Positions 1-8,054 of a stretch of 31,014 bases of DNA are shown here, piece by piece. How positions within the stretch are numbered: the stretch's first letter is position 1; each line of letters begins with the position of its first letter. Source of the DNA: Rhabdothermincola sp036846205 (GTDB lineage Bacteria; Actinomycetota; Acidimicrobiia; Acidimicrobiales; Acidimicrobilacustridaceae); NCBI RefSeq assembly GCF_036846205.1, contig NZ_DAIUCK010000031.1, positions 1 through 31,014 on the forward strand, read 5' to 3'. A program made the translations under genes and the position numbers. Below the pieces are notes generated by a model. The model had not been told where the DNA came from, searched no databases, and worked only from the letters and a program-made list of their open reading frames with translations.

Positions 1-143
1 GTACCCACCTCGAGCACCCGCGGGAAGCCGGCCAGCCATTCGCGAGCCAGCGGGAGGATCTGCTCTTCGTACTCGGGATCGGCGCCCGCGGTGAACTGCT
101 GCTGCCACCAGGCCGCGTGGCGTTCCCAGAGCTCATCGGTCAC
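1..143 (-). CDS. SAM-dependent methyltransferase, N-terminal fragment
   Basis: This is a partial gene cut by the left edge of the window; only the first 47 codons are present. It starts at GTG (143-141), with a GGGAGGGCGGGG purine-rich ribosome-binding region just upstream. The fragment is acidic and Trp/Gln-rich (starts VTDELWERHAAWW) and ends in PRVLEVG, which resembles the first glycine-rich SAM-binding strand (motif I, usually LEVGxGxG) of class I methyltransferases. It lies downstream of the membrane protein at 190-1311 on the same strand, 46 bases away, with a small inverted repeat between them. The substrate cannot be inferred, and the family call rests on one incomplete motif. Confidence 0.65.
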   Translation of the reverse strand, partial: MTDELWERHAAWWQQQFTAGADPEYEEQILPLAREWLAGFPRVLEVG

Positions 144-174
144 GTCCCCGCCCTCCCGAGAACGGCCGATCCTC

Positions 175-189
175 CCGACCGTCGGTCGG
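175..189 (-). terminator. Inverted repeat between two minus-strand genes
   Basis: CCGACCG and CGGTCGG are perfect 7-base arms around a single T; as RNA this gives a 6-bp stem with a 3-base loop. It directly abuts the stop codon of the membrane protein gene (190-192). There is no T tract, so it could be a weak terminator, an mRNA 3' end stabiliser or an operator for the methyltransferase gene. Confidence 0.35.
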
Positions 190-1311
190 TCACGGCTGCT
201 GAGGCTCGCCGACCGTGGCCAGCCCTTCCCGCCGTGACGGGCTCGCTCGGCGGGAGGCGAGGTACACCGCGACGAGGGTGATGGCAGGGCCGATGACCCG
301 CACGGAGTTGATGGGGACGTCGATCACGATCGGTGCCAGGAAGGGCATGACCAGCGCATACGGCACGGATGCGCCGAGCAGGAGATCCCGGCGATCATGC
401 CACCAGAGCACCACCACGTACGCGCTGAACACCAGGATCGAGAGGGTGACCGCCAGGTAGACCCAGTCACTCGCGTCGGAGAAGCCGTGCCCCCACACGT
501 CCAGGTATCCCGAGAAGGGAATCAGCCTGAACTCACGGACGCTCCCGCCCTGGTCGAACCCCGGTCGGGTGAGGACGTACGCCCTCCACCCGGCGGCGGC
601 CAGGGCACCCGGCACGACCAGCGCCACCCGCTGGCGCCACGACAGCCCGCGAGCGAGGCCCGCCGCGACGAGGAGTCCGAGAAGGCTCGTCTCCTTCGCC
701 AGGCAGGCGACGACCGAGGACGCGGCGACCAGATCGGACCGCCGGCGTTGGATCGCCCACATCGCGGCCACCACTCCCGTGAGTGCCAGCGCGTCGCTCA
801 GATCGAACAGGAACGACAGCCACACGAGCGGGTTCGCCGCGAAGGCGTACGGCACGAACCTCGATCGCGTGCCCCGCGCCTCAGCCAGACGGCCGGTCAG
901 GTAGGTCCCCGCGCCGATCACCAGCACGTTCGTGACCACCAGGCCCCACAACAGCGTGGTCTCCCCTCCCGCCCGCCAGGGTGCGGCCAGGAGTGGATAG
1001 GCGATCCGCTGCGCCCGGTACGCGGGACGGTCGAGTCGATCAGCCAGCGGCTGCCCTTCCAGCAGCAGCGGATCGCGGGCGAGCGACCAGAACCGCTCGC
1101 CGTCGTGTCCGATCAGGGCCCGCACGGGGATGTCCGGCCCGAGGAGCTCACGCACCAGCGGGAGCGCCTCGCTCTTCTCGCCGAGTTGGAGGAAGTAGCC
1201 GGGCCCCCCGCGCGAGGACGCCAGGATCAAGGTGATCAGCGCGAACGCCACCGTCGCCCTGACGGCCGCCTGGGTCGCCCCCCGCCCGTTGCCGGTCGCC
1301 TCTCCGATCAA
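190..1311 (-). CDS. Polytopic membrane protein, possibly GT-C glycosyltransferase-like
   Basis: This is a 373-residue hydrophobic protein with about nine or ten predicted membrane segments. After the first segment comes a long extracytoplasmic loop with GHDGERFW followed by YRAQRIAYPLLA. This 'DGxxFW ... YRxQRIxYP' pattern occurs in a family of uncharacterised actinobacterial membrane proteins related to GT-C enzymes; that relation is recalled, not searched. The start is TTG (1311-1309), overlapping the uvrC stop by four bases (TTGA), with GAGG upstream, so translation is probably coupled to uvrC. No substrate can be assigned. The C-terminus is a short basic, Ser-rich tail. Confidence 0.75.
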   Translation of the reverse strand: MIGEATGNGRGATQAAVRATVAFALITLILASSRGGPGYFLQLGEKSEALPLVRELLGPDIPVRALIGHDGERFWSLARDPLLLEGQPLADRLDRPAYRAQRIAYPLLAAPWRAGGETTLLWGLVVTNVLVIGAGTYLTGRLAEARGTRSRFVPYAFAANPLVWLSFLFDLSDALALTGVVAAMWAIQRRRSDLVAASSVVACLAKETSLLGLLVAAGLARGLSWRQRVALVVPGALAAAGWRAYVLTRPGFDQGGSVREFRLIPFSGYLDVWGHGFSDASDWVYLAVTLSILVFSAYVVVLWWHDRRDLLLGASVPYALVMPFLAPIVIDVPINSVRVIGPAITLVAVYLASRRASPSRREGLATVGEPQQP

Positions 1312-3167
1312 CCTCGCCTCACCCGCTCGTGGACCGCTTCGGCCACGGCGTCAGGCAACCAGCTCAGCGCCTGCAGATCCTCCAGCGATGCCCGCCTCAC
1401 CGCGTTGACCCCTCCGAGCTCCTTCACCAGCCGCTTCTTGCGGGCCGGACCCAGACCCGGGATGCCGTCGAGCACCGAGGCCGTCATCCGCTTGCCTCGT
1501 AGCTCGCGGTGGTAGGACACCGCGAACCGGTGAGCCTCGTCGCGCACCCGCTGGAGCAGATACAGCGCCTCGCTCTGTCGCGGGATCCTCACCGGCTCCT
1601 CGCGGTCGGGCAGGTACACCTCCTCGAAGCGCTTGGCCAGTGCGGCCACCGGGATCTCCTCGTCGAGCCCCAGCTCTTCGAGCACCCGCACGGCCACCCC
1701 GAGCTGTCCCTTCCCGCCGTCGACCAGCAGCAGCTGCGGCGGGTAGGAGAACCGACCGCCGCGCTCGGCTACGGGACGCTCCCGTTCCGCCAGGTAGGCG
1801 CTCAACCGGCGGGAGAGCACCTCCTCCATCGCCGCGAAGTCGTCGTTGCCGGCGACGCCTCTGATCTTGAAACGCCGGTAGTCACTCTTGCGGGGCAACC
1901 CGTCCTCGAACACCACCATCGACCCGACGTAGTCGCTGCCCTGGATGTGGCTCATGTCGTAGCACTCGATGCGCAACGGCGCCTCGGGGAGACCGAGCGC
2001 CCCCTGCAGCTCGTTGAGGGCCCTGGCCCGGCTGTTGTGATCTGCCGCCCTGCGGAGCCGGTGACGGGCCAGCTCCTCCTTGGCGTTCTGGGTGACGGTC
2101 TCGAGCAGCGCCCGCTTGTCGCCCCGCTGCGGCACCCGGATCGTGACCTTCGAACCGCGCAGCTCCGACAGCCATGCCTCGTGCAGGGCCCGATCGGCGG
2201 ACTCGTCGCACACCAGCACCTGCTTCGGCACGCCCATGGGTGGCTCCTCGCTGTAGAGACCCTCCAGCACCCGGTCCACCAGCTCACCCGAGCTCAGGTC
2301 CTCGGACCGGTCGAGCACGAAGCCCTTGCGCCCCACCACCCTGCCGCGGCGCACGTAGAACACCTGCACCGAGGCTTCCAGCTCATCCCCCGCGAGGCCG
2401 ATGACGTCGAGATCCTCGGCCCGGTCGGCGACCATCTGCTGCTTCTCGACGGCCTTGCGGACCGCCGCCAGCCGATCCCGCAGCCGCGCCGCCCGTTCGA
2501 ACTCCAGGTCCGCCGCCGCCGCCGCCATCTCTTTCTCCAATCGACGGATCACGGGATCGGTCTCGCCGTCGAGGAACTCGACCAACTCGGCCACGAGCCG
2601 GTCGTAGTCCTCCTTGGACACCTCGCCCACGCACGGGCCCGAGCACTTCTCGATGTGGAACAGCAGGCACGGGCGCCCGGAGCGTTGATGACGCAACAAC
2701 TTGTTGTCGGAGCAGGTGCGGACGGGGAAGGTACGCAGCAGCAGGTCGAGGGTCTCCCGGATGGCGTAGGCGTGCGCATAGGGGCCGAAGTAGCGGGTGC
2801 CCTTGCGCTTGCGGCCCCGCATCACCATGGCCCGAGGCCACTCGTCGTCCAGGGTCACCGCCAGGAACGGGTAGCTCTTGTCGTCCCGCAACCGGACGTT
2901 GAAGCGGGGCTGATGCTGCTTGATCAGGCTGTACTCGAGCATCAGCGCCTCGACGTCGTTGCGGACCTGGATCCACTCGACCGACTCGGCGGTCTCCACC
3001 ATCTGTGCGGTTCGAGGCGGCAGCGACGCCGGGTTCTGGAAGTAGCTCGAGAGCCGCTGGCGAAGGCTGTGAGCCTTGCCCACGTAGATCACCCGGCCCT
3101 GCGAATCCTTGAACTGGTAGGAGCCAGGGGCGTCGGGGATGGAACCGGGTGGCGGCCGTTCAACCAC
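1308..3167 (-). CDS. uvrC: Excinuclease ABC subunit C
   Basis: UvrC is the dual-incision nuclease of nucleotide excision repair; it acts on the UvrB-DNA complex in the cytoplasm. The 619-residue protein has all family domains in order: GIY-YIG nuclease (about 10-95, with GSYQFKD and VIYVGKA); a Cys region with RTC, RPCL and KCSGPCVG, matching the reported Fe-S ligands of UvrC; a UvrB/UvrC motif (about 200-240); an RNase H-like endonuclease domain with CYDMSHIQG, LLVDGGKGQ and EAHRFAVSYHR, supplying the Asp-Asp-His triad; and C-terminal helix-hairpin-helix motifs (LDGIPGLGPARKKRL). The start is GTG, 6 bases after a TAGGCT -10 element, which suggests a leaderless mRNA. The only purine-rich run, GGAAGG, touches the GTG and is too close to act as a ribosome-binding site. 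Confidence 0.97.
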   Translation of the reverse strand: MVERPPPGSIPDAPGSYQFKDSQGRVIYVGKAHSLRQRLSSYFQNPASLPPRTAQMVETAESVEWIQVRNDVEALMLEYSLIKQHQPRFNVRLRDDKSYPFLAVTLDDEWPRAMVMRGRKRKGTRYFGPYAHAYAIRETLDLLLRTFPVRTCSDNKLLRHQRSGRPCLLFHIEKCSGPCVGEVSKEDYDRLVAELVEFLDGETDPVIRRLEKEMAAAAADLEFERAARLRDRLAAVRKAVEKQQMVADRAEDLDVIGLAGDELEASVQVFYVRRGRVVGRKGFVLDRSEDLSSGELVDRVLEGLYSEEPPMGVPKQVLVCDESADRALHEAWLSELRGSKVTIRVPQRGDKRALLETVTQNAKEELARHRLRRAADHNSRARALNELQGALGLPEAPLRIECYDMSHIQGSDYVGSMVVFEDGLPRKSDYRRFKIRGVAGNDDFAAMEEVLSRRLSAYLAERERPVAERGGRFSYPPQLLLVDGGKGQLGVAVRVLEELGLDEEIPVAALAKRFEEVYLPDREEPVRIPRQSEALYLLQRVRDEAHRFAVSYHRELRGKRMTASVLDGIPGLGPARKKRLVKELGGVNAVRRASLEDLQALSWLPDAVAEAVHERVRRG

Positions 3168-3173
3168 CCTTCC

Positions 3174-3179
3174 AGCCTA
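3174..3179 (-). promoter_or_regulatory. -10 element of uvrC (leaderless)
   Basis: TAGGCT on the minus strand fits the actinobacterial TANNNT -10 pattern and lies exactly 6 bases before the uvrC GTG. This is the spacing expected when transcription begins at the start codon. The same spacing and a TANGCT sequence occur before uvrA and uvrB in this window. No clear -35 is visible. Confidence 0.6.
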
Positions 3180-3183
3180 AGAT
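3178..3183 (+). promoter_or_regulatory. -10 element of the divergent glycosyltransferase gene
   Basis: TAAGAT fits TANNNT and lies 12 bases before the ATG at 3196. It shares two bases with the opposing uvrC -10 element at 3174-3179, so two divergent promoters would occupy the same DNA within a 28-bp intergenic region. Confidence 0.45.
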
Positions 3184-3195
3184 CGCCCGCACCCC

Positions 3196-4686
3196 ATGGA
3201 GGCCCGCACCCATCGACGATCGCCGGCCGCCGTGGTCGGCCTGGCGCTACTGGCCGTGGCCGTGATGGCGCTCCCGTTGCTCGCCGCGGGGCGCATCACC
3301 GCCCGGTTCGGTGATTCCGATGAGGGCATCAACGGGGCCGTGTGGGGAGCGAACAGCCGTGCGCTCCGTGAGCTCGGGGTGGTCGACTCCCGATTCGGTG
3401 GCCGGCGGGCCGACGGATCGCTCTACGCCAGCCACCCGCCCGGGATCGTCGCCGAGACGGCGGCGGCCGAGACCGTCTTCGGCGAGCGGGAGTGGGCCAG
3501 CCGCATGCCCGCCTGGCTCGGTTCGATGGCGGCGATGGTTCTGTTGTTCGTGCTCCTGCGCCGCCTCGCGGGCCCGCTGGTGGCCGGGGCGTCCACCGCA
3601 GCCGTCGCGCTCAGCCCCATGTTCCTGGTCTATGGCGTGATGCTCGACACCCCCGTGACGTCCTTGGTGTTCGGGCTCGGGGTCCTGCTTGCGTGGCACG
3701 CCGCCTGGGAAGGGCGCACCAGCCGGCTCACCAGACCGCCGGTTCTCGCCGGCGCGGCCTTCCTCGCCGCGCTGGCCGGCTGGCAGGCCACCGTGCTGGT
3801 CGCGCTCTGCGGGGCCTCCCTGCTGGTCCGCCACCTCCGTGACCGGGAGCGACCGTGGCCGCCCGGCCTCTGGTTGCTCGCGGGCGGCGCGACGGGGGCC
3901 GCGCTGTCGCTCTCGTGGGCCTGGTGGACCTACGGGAGCTTCGAGGTGATGCGTGACAAGTTCCAGGGGCGCTCCGCCGGCACCGAGGCGGCCTCGATCG
4001 CCGACATGGTGACCTTCCAGGTGCCGTGGATCCTGCAGCTCCTGGCGTTCGCGGTGATCGGGCTCGTCGGGTGCGGCGTCGCGCTCCGCTCGCCCCGCTA
4101 CCGGCCGCTCGCCGCCATGTCGCTCGGCATCGTGGCGCTCTACGCCCTCGTGTTCCATGCCGCGTCGGCCGGCCACCAGTACTGGAACTACTGGGCGGTG
4201 CTGCCCGCCGCCGTGGGGTTCGCCTACGTGTTCGACCGGTTGGCGCGCGATGCCGGGACCAACGCGCCACTCGTGCTGGTGGGAGCGGTGGTGGCGATCG
4301 GCTTGGGCAACTGGCTGGTGGCCCCGCACCGAGCGGCCGACGAGATCGCCCGCGGGCACCGAACCGTCGATGCGCTGCTGGCCACCGAGCTCCCGGCGGA
4401 TGCACAGGTGGTTCCCTACGTCGGCCAGGCGCTCCGGCCGGACTCCTGGATCCGCTACTACACCGGGCGCGCCGCCGAACCGGTGCAGAGCATCGAACAG
4501 CTCGACCAACTCGCGGCCACCCGACCGGACATGCCGGTGCTGGTGCTCGGCTGGTGCGCGGAGGACGATCCGGGCCGACCCTTCTGCGAAGCCGTGGCCG
4601 ACGCCCTCGGCCGGGCGGAGCCCGTGGTGTTACCGGCGAACGCTCTCGTGCAACGCCTCGACGGCTCGTCCGGGCCGGCGGGATGA
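3196..4686 (+). CDS. GT39/ArnT-like membrane glycosyltransferase
   Basis: This is a 496-residue membrane protein with about ten to twelve hydrophobic segments. The first long extracytoplasmic loop holds the acidic signature GDSDEG (about 40-44) followed by ASHPPG (about 78-83). This is the arrangement seen in GT-C enzymes of the PMT/ArnT group, which transfer sugars from polyprenyl-phosphate donors outside the membrane. The C-terminal roughly 120 residues form a soluble domain (ADAQVVPYVGQALRPDSWIRYYTG). It is transcribed divergently from uvrC with only 28 bp between them and stands alone before the nadA promoter region. Acceptor and donor are unknown; polyprenyl-phosphoryl arabinose, whose synthesis is predicted elsewhere in the window, is one possible donor. 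Confidence 0.8.
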   Translation: MEARTHRRSPAAVVGLALLAVAVMALPLLAAGRITARFGDSDEGINGAVWGANSRALRELGVVDSRFGGRRADGSLYASHPPGIVAETAAAETVFGEREWASRMPAWLGSMAAMVLLFVLLRRLAGPLVAGASTAAVALSPMFLVYGVMLDTPVTSLVFGLGVLLAWHAAWEGRTSRLTRPPVLAGAAFLAALAGWQATVLVALCGASLLVRHLRDRERPWPPGLWLLAGGATGAALSLSWAWWTYGSFEVMRDKFQGRSAGTEAASIADMVTFQVPWILQLLAFAVIGLVGCGVALRSPRYRPLAAMSLGIVALYALVFHAASAGHQYWNYWAVLPAAVGFAYVFDRLARDAGTNAPLVLVGAVVAIGLGNWLVAPHRAADEIARGHRTVDALLATELPADAQVVPYVGQALRPDSWIRYYTGRAAEPVQSIEQLDQLAATRPDMPVLVLGWCAEDDPGRPFCEAVADALGRAEPVVLPANALVQRLDGSSGPAG

Positions 4687-4722
4687 CGGAGGGCTTCCGC
4701 GGCGTTGGACGGAACGAAGGCA

Positions 4723-4728
4723 TACACT
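4723..4728 (+). promoter_or_regulatory. Possible -10 element upstream of nadA
   Basis: TACACT fits TANNNT and lies in the 151-bp gap between the glycosyltransferase stop and nadA. A start there would leave a leader of about 100 bases. A TTGGAC lies only 12 bp upstream, too close for a normal -35. The two similar stretches ACATATCGAG and TCATATCGGG lie further downstream in the gap, and their role is unknown. Confidence 0.3.
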
Positions 4729-4837
4729 GACCTGAACGCCGGCCGGGCATCCGGCGACATATCGAGCCCCGAGACCGACATCCCCGTGGCGAGGCGACCC
4801 GGCTGTCCCCACCGGTCATATCGGGGTTCCCGCACCC

Positions 4838-5977
4838 ATGGGGGTTCCAACGCACATGCTCCGGCTCCAACTGCCGCTACCCGAGCGCTACACCAGCGCA
4901 TCACCCGAGGAGCTGGCCGATCGGATCGCGGCCGCCAAGACCGTGCTCGGCGATCGACTGTTCATCCTCGGCCATCACTACCAGCGTGACGAGGTCATGC
5001 GGTGGGCCGATGCCCGCGGTGACTCGTTCCGGCTCTCCGTCCTGGCGAAGGAGCACCCGCAGGCCGAGTACATCGTGTTCTGCGGCGTGCACTTCATGGC
5101 CGAGTCGGCCGACATCCTCACCGGCGACCACCAGAAGGTGATCCTGCCCGACCTCAACGCCGGCTGCTCGATGGCCGACATGGCCGACCTCGACTCGGTC
5201 GAGGAAGCCTGGCAGGTGCTCGAGCAGACCACGGACGTCTCGGGTGTCGTGCCGATCACGTACATGAACTCCTCGGCCGCGCTCAAGGCCTTCGTCGGCG
5301 AGCACGGCGGCGCGGTCTGCACGTCGACCAACGCCAGGGCCATCCTCCAGTGGGCGCTCGATCTGGGTGACTGGCGGGGCAAGGGCGCCGGCGGCCGTCA
5401 GGTGCTGTTCTTCCCCGACCAGCACCTCGGTCGCAACACCGGCTACCAGCTCGGCTACTCGGAGACCGACATGCGGGTGTGGAACCCGCATCTGGAGATG
5501 GGCGGTCTCACCGAGGCCGACCTCAAGGACGCGACGTTCCTGCTGTGGAAGGGTCACTGCTCGGTCCACCAGCGGTTCCGACCCGAGCACGTCGAGCAGT
5601 TCCGGGCCGAGCATCCCGGCGGGATCGTGGTCGTCCATCCCGAGTGCGCGCACGAGGTGGTGGAGCTCGCCGACCAGGTCGGTTCGACCGACTACATCAT
5701 CAAAGCCGTCGCCGCTGCTCCCGCCGGTTCGGTGATCGGCGTCGGCACGGAGATCCACCTCGTGCAACGGCTCAACGACGAGACCCCGGACAAGACCGTG
5801 CTCTCGCTGGACCCGCTGATCTGCCCCTGCTCGACCATGTTCCGTATCGATGCCGCCCATCTGGCGTGGGTGCTCGACAACCTGGTCGAGGGTCGGGTGG
5901 TGAACCAGATCACCGTGGACGAGCGCACGAGCGAGTGGGCGAAGGTGGCGCTCGATCGGATGCTCGCCATCACCTGA
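4838..5977 (+). CDS. nadA: Quinolinate synthase A
   Basis: NadA condenses iminoaspartate with dihydroxyacetone phosphate to make quinolinate in de novo NAD synthesis, using an oxygen-sensitive [4Fe-4S] cluster. The 379-residue protein shows the GHHYQRDEV substrate-binding motif (about 45-53). The three cluster cysteines are recognisable in VFCGVHFMAE (C82), HPECAHEV and the C-terminal CPCSTM. The GCSMAD and MNSSAALKAF segments are also typical. ATG at 4838 gives the longest frame; a second ATG at 4856 is equally possible, and neither has a strong ribosome-binding site. nadB and nadC are not in the window. The stop overlaps the next gene's ATG by one base (TGATG). Confidence 0.96.
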   Translation: MGVPTHMLRLQLPLPERYTSASPEELADRIAAAKTVLGDRLFILGHHYQRDEVMRWADARGDSFRLSVLAKEHPQAEYIVFCGVHFMAESADILTGDHQKVILPDLNAGCSMADMADLDSVEEAWQVLEQTTDVSGVVPITYMNSSAALKAFVGEHGGAVCTSTNARAILQWALDLGDWRGKGAGGRQVLFFPDQHLGRNTGYQLGYSETDMRVWNPHLEMGGLTEADLKDATFLLWKGHCSVHQRFRPEHVEQFRAEHPGGIVVVHPECAHEVVELADQVGSTDYIIKAVAAAPAGSVIGVGTEIHLVQRLNDETPDKTVLSLDPLICPCSTMFRIDAAHLAWVLDNLVEGRVVNQITVDERTSEWAKVALDRMLAIT

Positions 5978-6777
5978 TGGAAGCTGCCCACTACGAGCAG
6001 GACGGTCTCTGGGGCACCGAGAGCATCTTCACGCCGGAGCACCAGTTCCCGAAGCTCGACGCCGTCGCCAGGCTCGTGCCCGGCGATGCCCGAACGGTCG
6101 TCGAGCTGGGTGCAGGCGACGGTCGGGTCCTGCACCACCTGTCGACCGTGCGGCCGGACCTCACGAGCATCGCGGTCGAGCGGAGCCTGGCCGCGCTCGG
6201 GCACGTCGAGCTGCCGGGTGTCCGCGCCAGCATCGACGCCATCCCCCTCCGCTCCCGATCGGTCGACGTCGCCCTCTGCTGCGAGGTGCTCGAGCACCTG
6301 CCGGGGCCGATCTTCGACGGTGCTCGCCGGGAGCTGGCACGCATCGCCGGTGACTGGATCGTGGTGACCGTCCCCAACCGTGAGAACCGGGCACGAGCAG
6401 AGATCCGTTGTGAGGCGTGCGGTTGCCGCTACAACGCCGATCGCCATCTCCGGTCCTTCGCTCCCGACGATCTGGCGACGCTCTTCGACGGCTTCGAGGT
6501 CGACGAGATCATCGAGACCGGCCCGCACCAACCGGTGTACCCGCGTTGGGCGCGACTGGCGCTCGAGCGGCGGGGGCTGTTGGTCCGTCCCGGCTCCCCT
6601 TCGTGCCCGCAGTGCGGTGCCGTCTACCCCTACGCGGTCGCCAACCACCAGATCGGTCCCGGCGAGCACCCTTCTGGCAGCCCGAGCCTCGGTGCCCGGG
6701 GCTACCGGTTGGCCCGCCGGTTCCTCCCCAAGGCCCGCCATCCCTACTACCTCTGCGCCCGGTTCCGACGCCGCTGA
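5977..6777 (+). CDS. Class I SAM-dependent methyltransferase with zinc-ribbon-like cysteines
   Basis: This 266-residue protein has the class I methyltransferase core: VVELGAGDG (about 41-49) is motif I, and the CCEVLEHLPGP segment is the Methyltransf_11-type post-motif. A Cys-containing insert follows, with CEACGC (C145, C148, C150), then YNADRHLRSF. A second pair, CPQCG (C210, C213), lies near the C-terminus. The two clusters could bind one zinc ion, a pattern I associate with methyltransferases of glycan and lipid gene clusters (recollection, not a search). The ATG overlaps the nadA stop by one base, so the two are probably translationally coupled. It faces the flippase gene tail to tail with 8 bp between them. 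The substrate is unknown. Confidence 0.82.
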   Translation: MEAAHYEQDGLWGTESIFTPEHQFPKLDAVARLVPGDARTVVELGAGDGRVLHHLSTVRPDLTSIAVERSLAALGHVELPGVRASIDAIPLRSRSVDVALCCEVLEHLPGPIFDGARRELARIAGDWIVVTVPNRENRARAEIRCEACGCRYNADRHLRSFAPDDLATLFDGFEVDEIIETGPHQPVYPRWARLALERRGLLVRPGSPSCPQCGAVYPYAVANHQIGPGEHPSGSPSLGARGYRLARRFLPKARHPYYLCARFRRR

Positions 6778-6785
6778 GGTGCGGT

Positions 6786-8054
6786 CTACGTCGCGGTGAG
6801 CACGGCGACCGCCGCGAGGATCGACGCGACGGCGGCCGTCACCGCCGGGAGCCAGCGGGGCATCGACACGCCTCGAAGCCGGCACGACATGGCATGTTCC
6901 CCGGTGAGGATCACGACGGTTCCCAGGCTGACGCACGCGGCCGTGGTCCGGAGACCGAATCGGGCGCCGGCGACGACCAGAACCGCGGTCCCGACGAGCC
7001 GGATGGTCTCCCATCCCACGACCACCCGTGCCCGACCGGCGGTGATCGCCTGGGCCACGGTCGTCCCGAGCAAGAGGCGCCACGGCACGGCGATGCTCAG
7101 GATCGCGAGCACCGGCGCCGTCTCCTCCCAAGCGGAACCGAGCACTCGTGGCAACAGGGGCGCGACCAGCAGGAGCACCACGGTTCCCGTCCCGCCGAGG
7201 AGCCAGATCCGGCGCAGCAGCGAGTCGTAACGGGTCTGCATCTGCGACGGGGACGCTGCCGCGAAGTCGACGAACGCGGTCTGGGTGATGGGGTTGGCGA
7301 GGAACGCAGGGAAGGCGCTGGCGAAGCGGAAGGCGATGACGTAGACCGACAGCACCTCGGCTCCCAGCAGCCACCCGATCAGCAGGTAGTCGACGTTGGC
7401 CACCAGATAGGTCATGACCTGACCGAGCCACTCGTCCCGCGAGCGGGCACGCTCGCCCCCCGCGGTGAACATCGCCGGCCAGGTGCGCACGAGGAGGCAC
7501 TCGACCACGTGCTTCCCCACGAAGCCCATCCCCACCCAGCCCGGGGCGCCAGCGGTGATCGCCACGGCCACGCAGGCCGCGAAGAACAGACCTGCACCGC
7601 CGATCTCGGCGGCCACGACCTCCCGAACCGCTCCCAGCTTCAGCGCGGCCGCCTTGCGGACGTAGGCCTCCGCGCTCAGCAGCCAGATCAGGCCGGCGGA
7701 GGCGATCACCGCGCCCGTCGAACTGCGGAGTGCGAGGCCACCCGCGACCGCCACCAGAGCCAGCACCCCATCCACGAGACGCAGGCGCTCGAGGCTCCGG
7801 CGGGCGAGACGCCCCGACGGTGCGAGGCGGTACACCGCGAAACCCACCCCGAAGTCCGAGACCTGCACCGCCAGGGAGTTGACGATGAACAGCACGGCGA
7901 CCGGTGCGAAGCCGTCCGGCCCGAGGACCCGGGCCAGCAGCAACGAGGCGAGCCCGAGCGCAGCCTGGTCGATGATCCGGCTGAACGTCAGCCACCGGAG
8001 CAGGCCGCCTCCGGGCCGCTCGAGCGCGGCCGGGGCGTTCTCAGCGGCGTCCAT
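6786..8054 (-). CDS. Lipid-linked oligosaccharide/polysaccharide flippase (Wzx/MOP family)
   Basis: This 422-residue protein has about twelve hydrophobic segments and begins with RWLTFSRIIDQAALGLASLLLARVLG spread over its first helices, the 'R...LGxxxFG' style N-terminus of the polysaccharide transporter branch of the MOP superfamily. Such proteins flip undecaprenyl-linked glycan units across the membrane. ATG at 8054 was chosen: it overlaps the preceding GT2 gene by 14 bases and has GGGGGGAA upstream. An in-frame GTG at 8093 would overlap by 53 bases with no ribosome-binding site. It is the last gene of the uvrA > sugar transferase > GT2 > flippase series. No polymerase (Wzy) or ligase was recognised beside it, though a GT-C protein in the window could serve. 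Confidence 0.85.
   Translation of the reverse strand: MDAAENAPAALERPGGGLLRWLTFSRIIDQAALGLASLLLARVLGPDGFAPVAVLFIVNSLAVQVSDFGVGFAVYRLAPSGRLARRSLERLRLVDGVLALVAVAGGLALRSSTGAVIASAGLIWLLSAEAYVRKAAALKLGAVREVVAAEIGGAGLFFAACVAVAITAGAPGWVGMGFVGKHVVECLLVRTWPAMFTAGGERARSRDEWLGQVMTYLVANVDYLLIGWLLGAEVLSVYVIAFRFASAFPAFLANPITQTAFVDFAAASPSQMQTRYDSLLRRIWLLGGTGTVVLLLVAPLLPRVLGSAWEETAPVLAILSIAVPWRLLLGTTVAQAITAGRARVVVGWETIRLVGTAVLVVAGARFGLRTTAACVSLGTVVILTGEHAMSCRLRGVSMPRWLPAVTAAVASILAAVAVLTAT

Noticed and set aside
1509..3314. Long open frame on the plus strand opposite uvrC (about 600 codons)
   Set aside because: Its product is a His/Leu/Gln/Arg-rich string with no domain, it lies entirely antisense to a certain uvrC, and such frames arise from codon bias in high-GC DNA.
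4705..4728. TTGGAC/TACACT as a full -35/-10 promoter for nadA
   Set aside because: The spacer is only 12 bp; only the -10-like hexamer is kept, with low confidence.
6770..6800. Terminator between the convergent methyltransferase and flippase genes
   Set aside because: Only a 4-bp stem (CCGC/GCGG) with a 6-base loop could be drawn, too weak to call.
5692..7995. Long minus-strand open frame (about 760 codons) spanning the methyltransferase and flippase genes
   Set aside because: It is antisense or out of frame to three well-supported genes, Arg/Gly/Pro-rich, and has no recognisable domain or ribosome-binding site.
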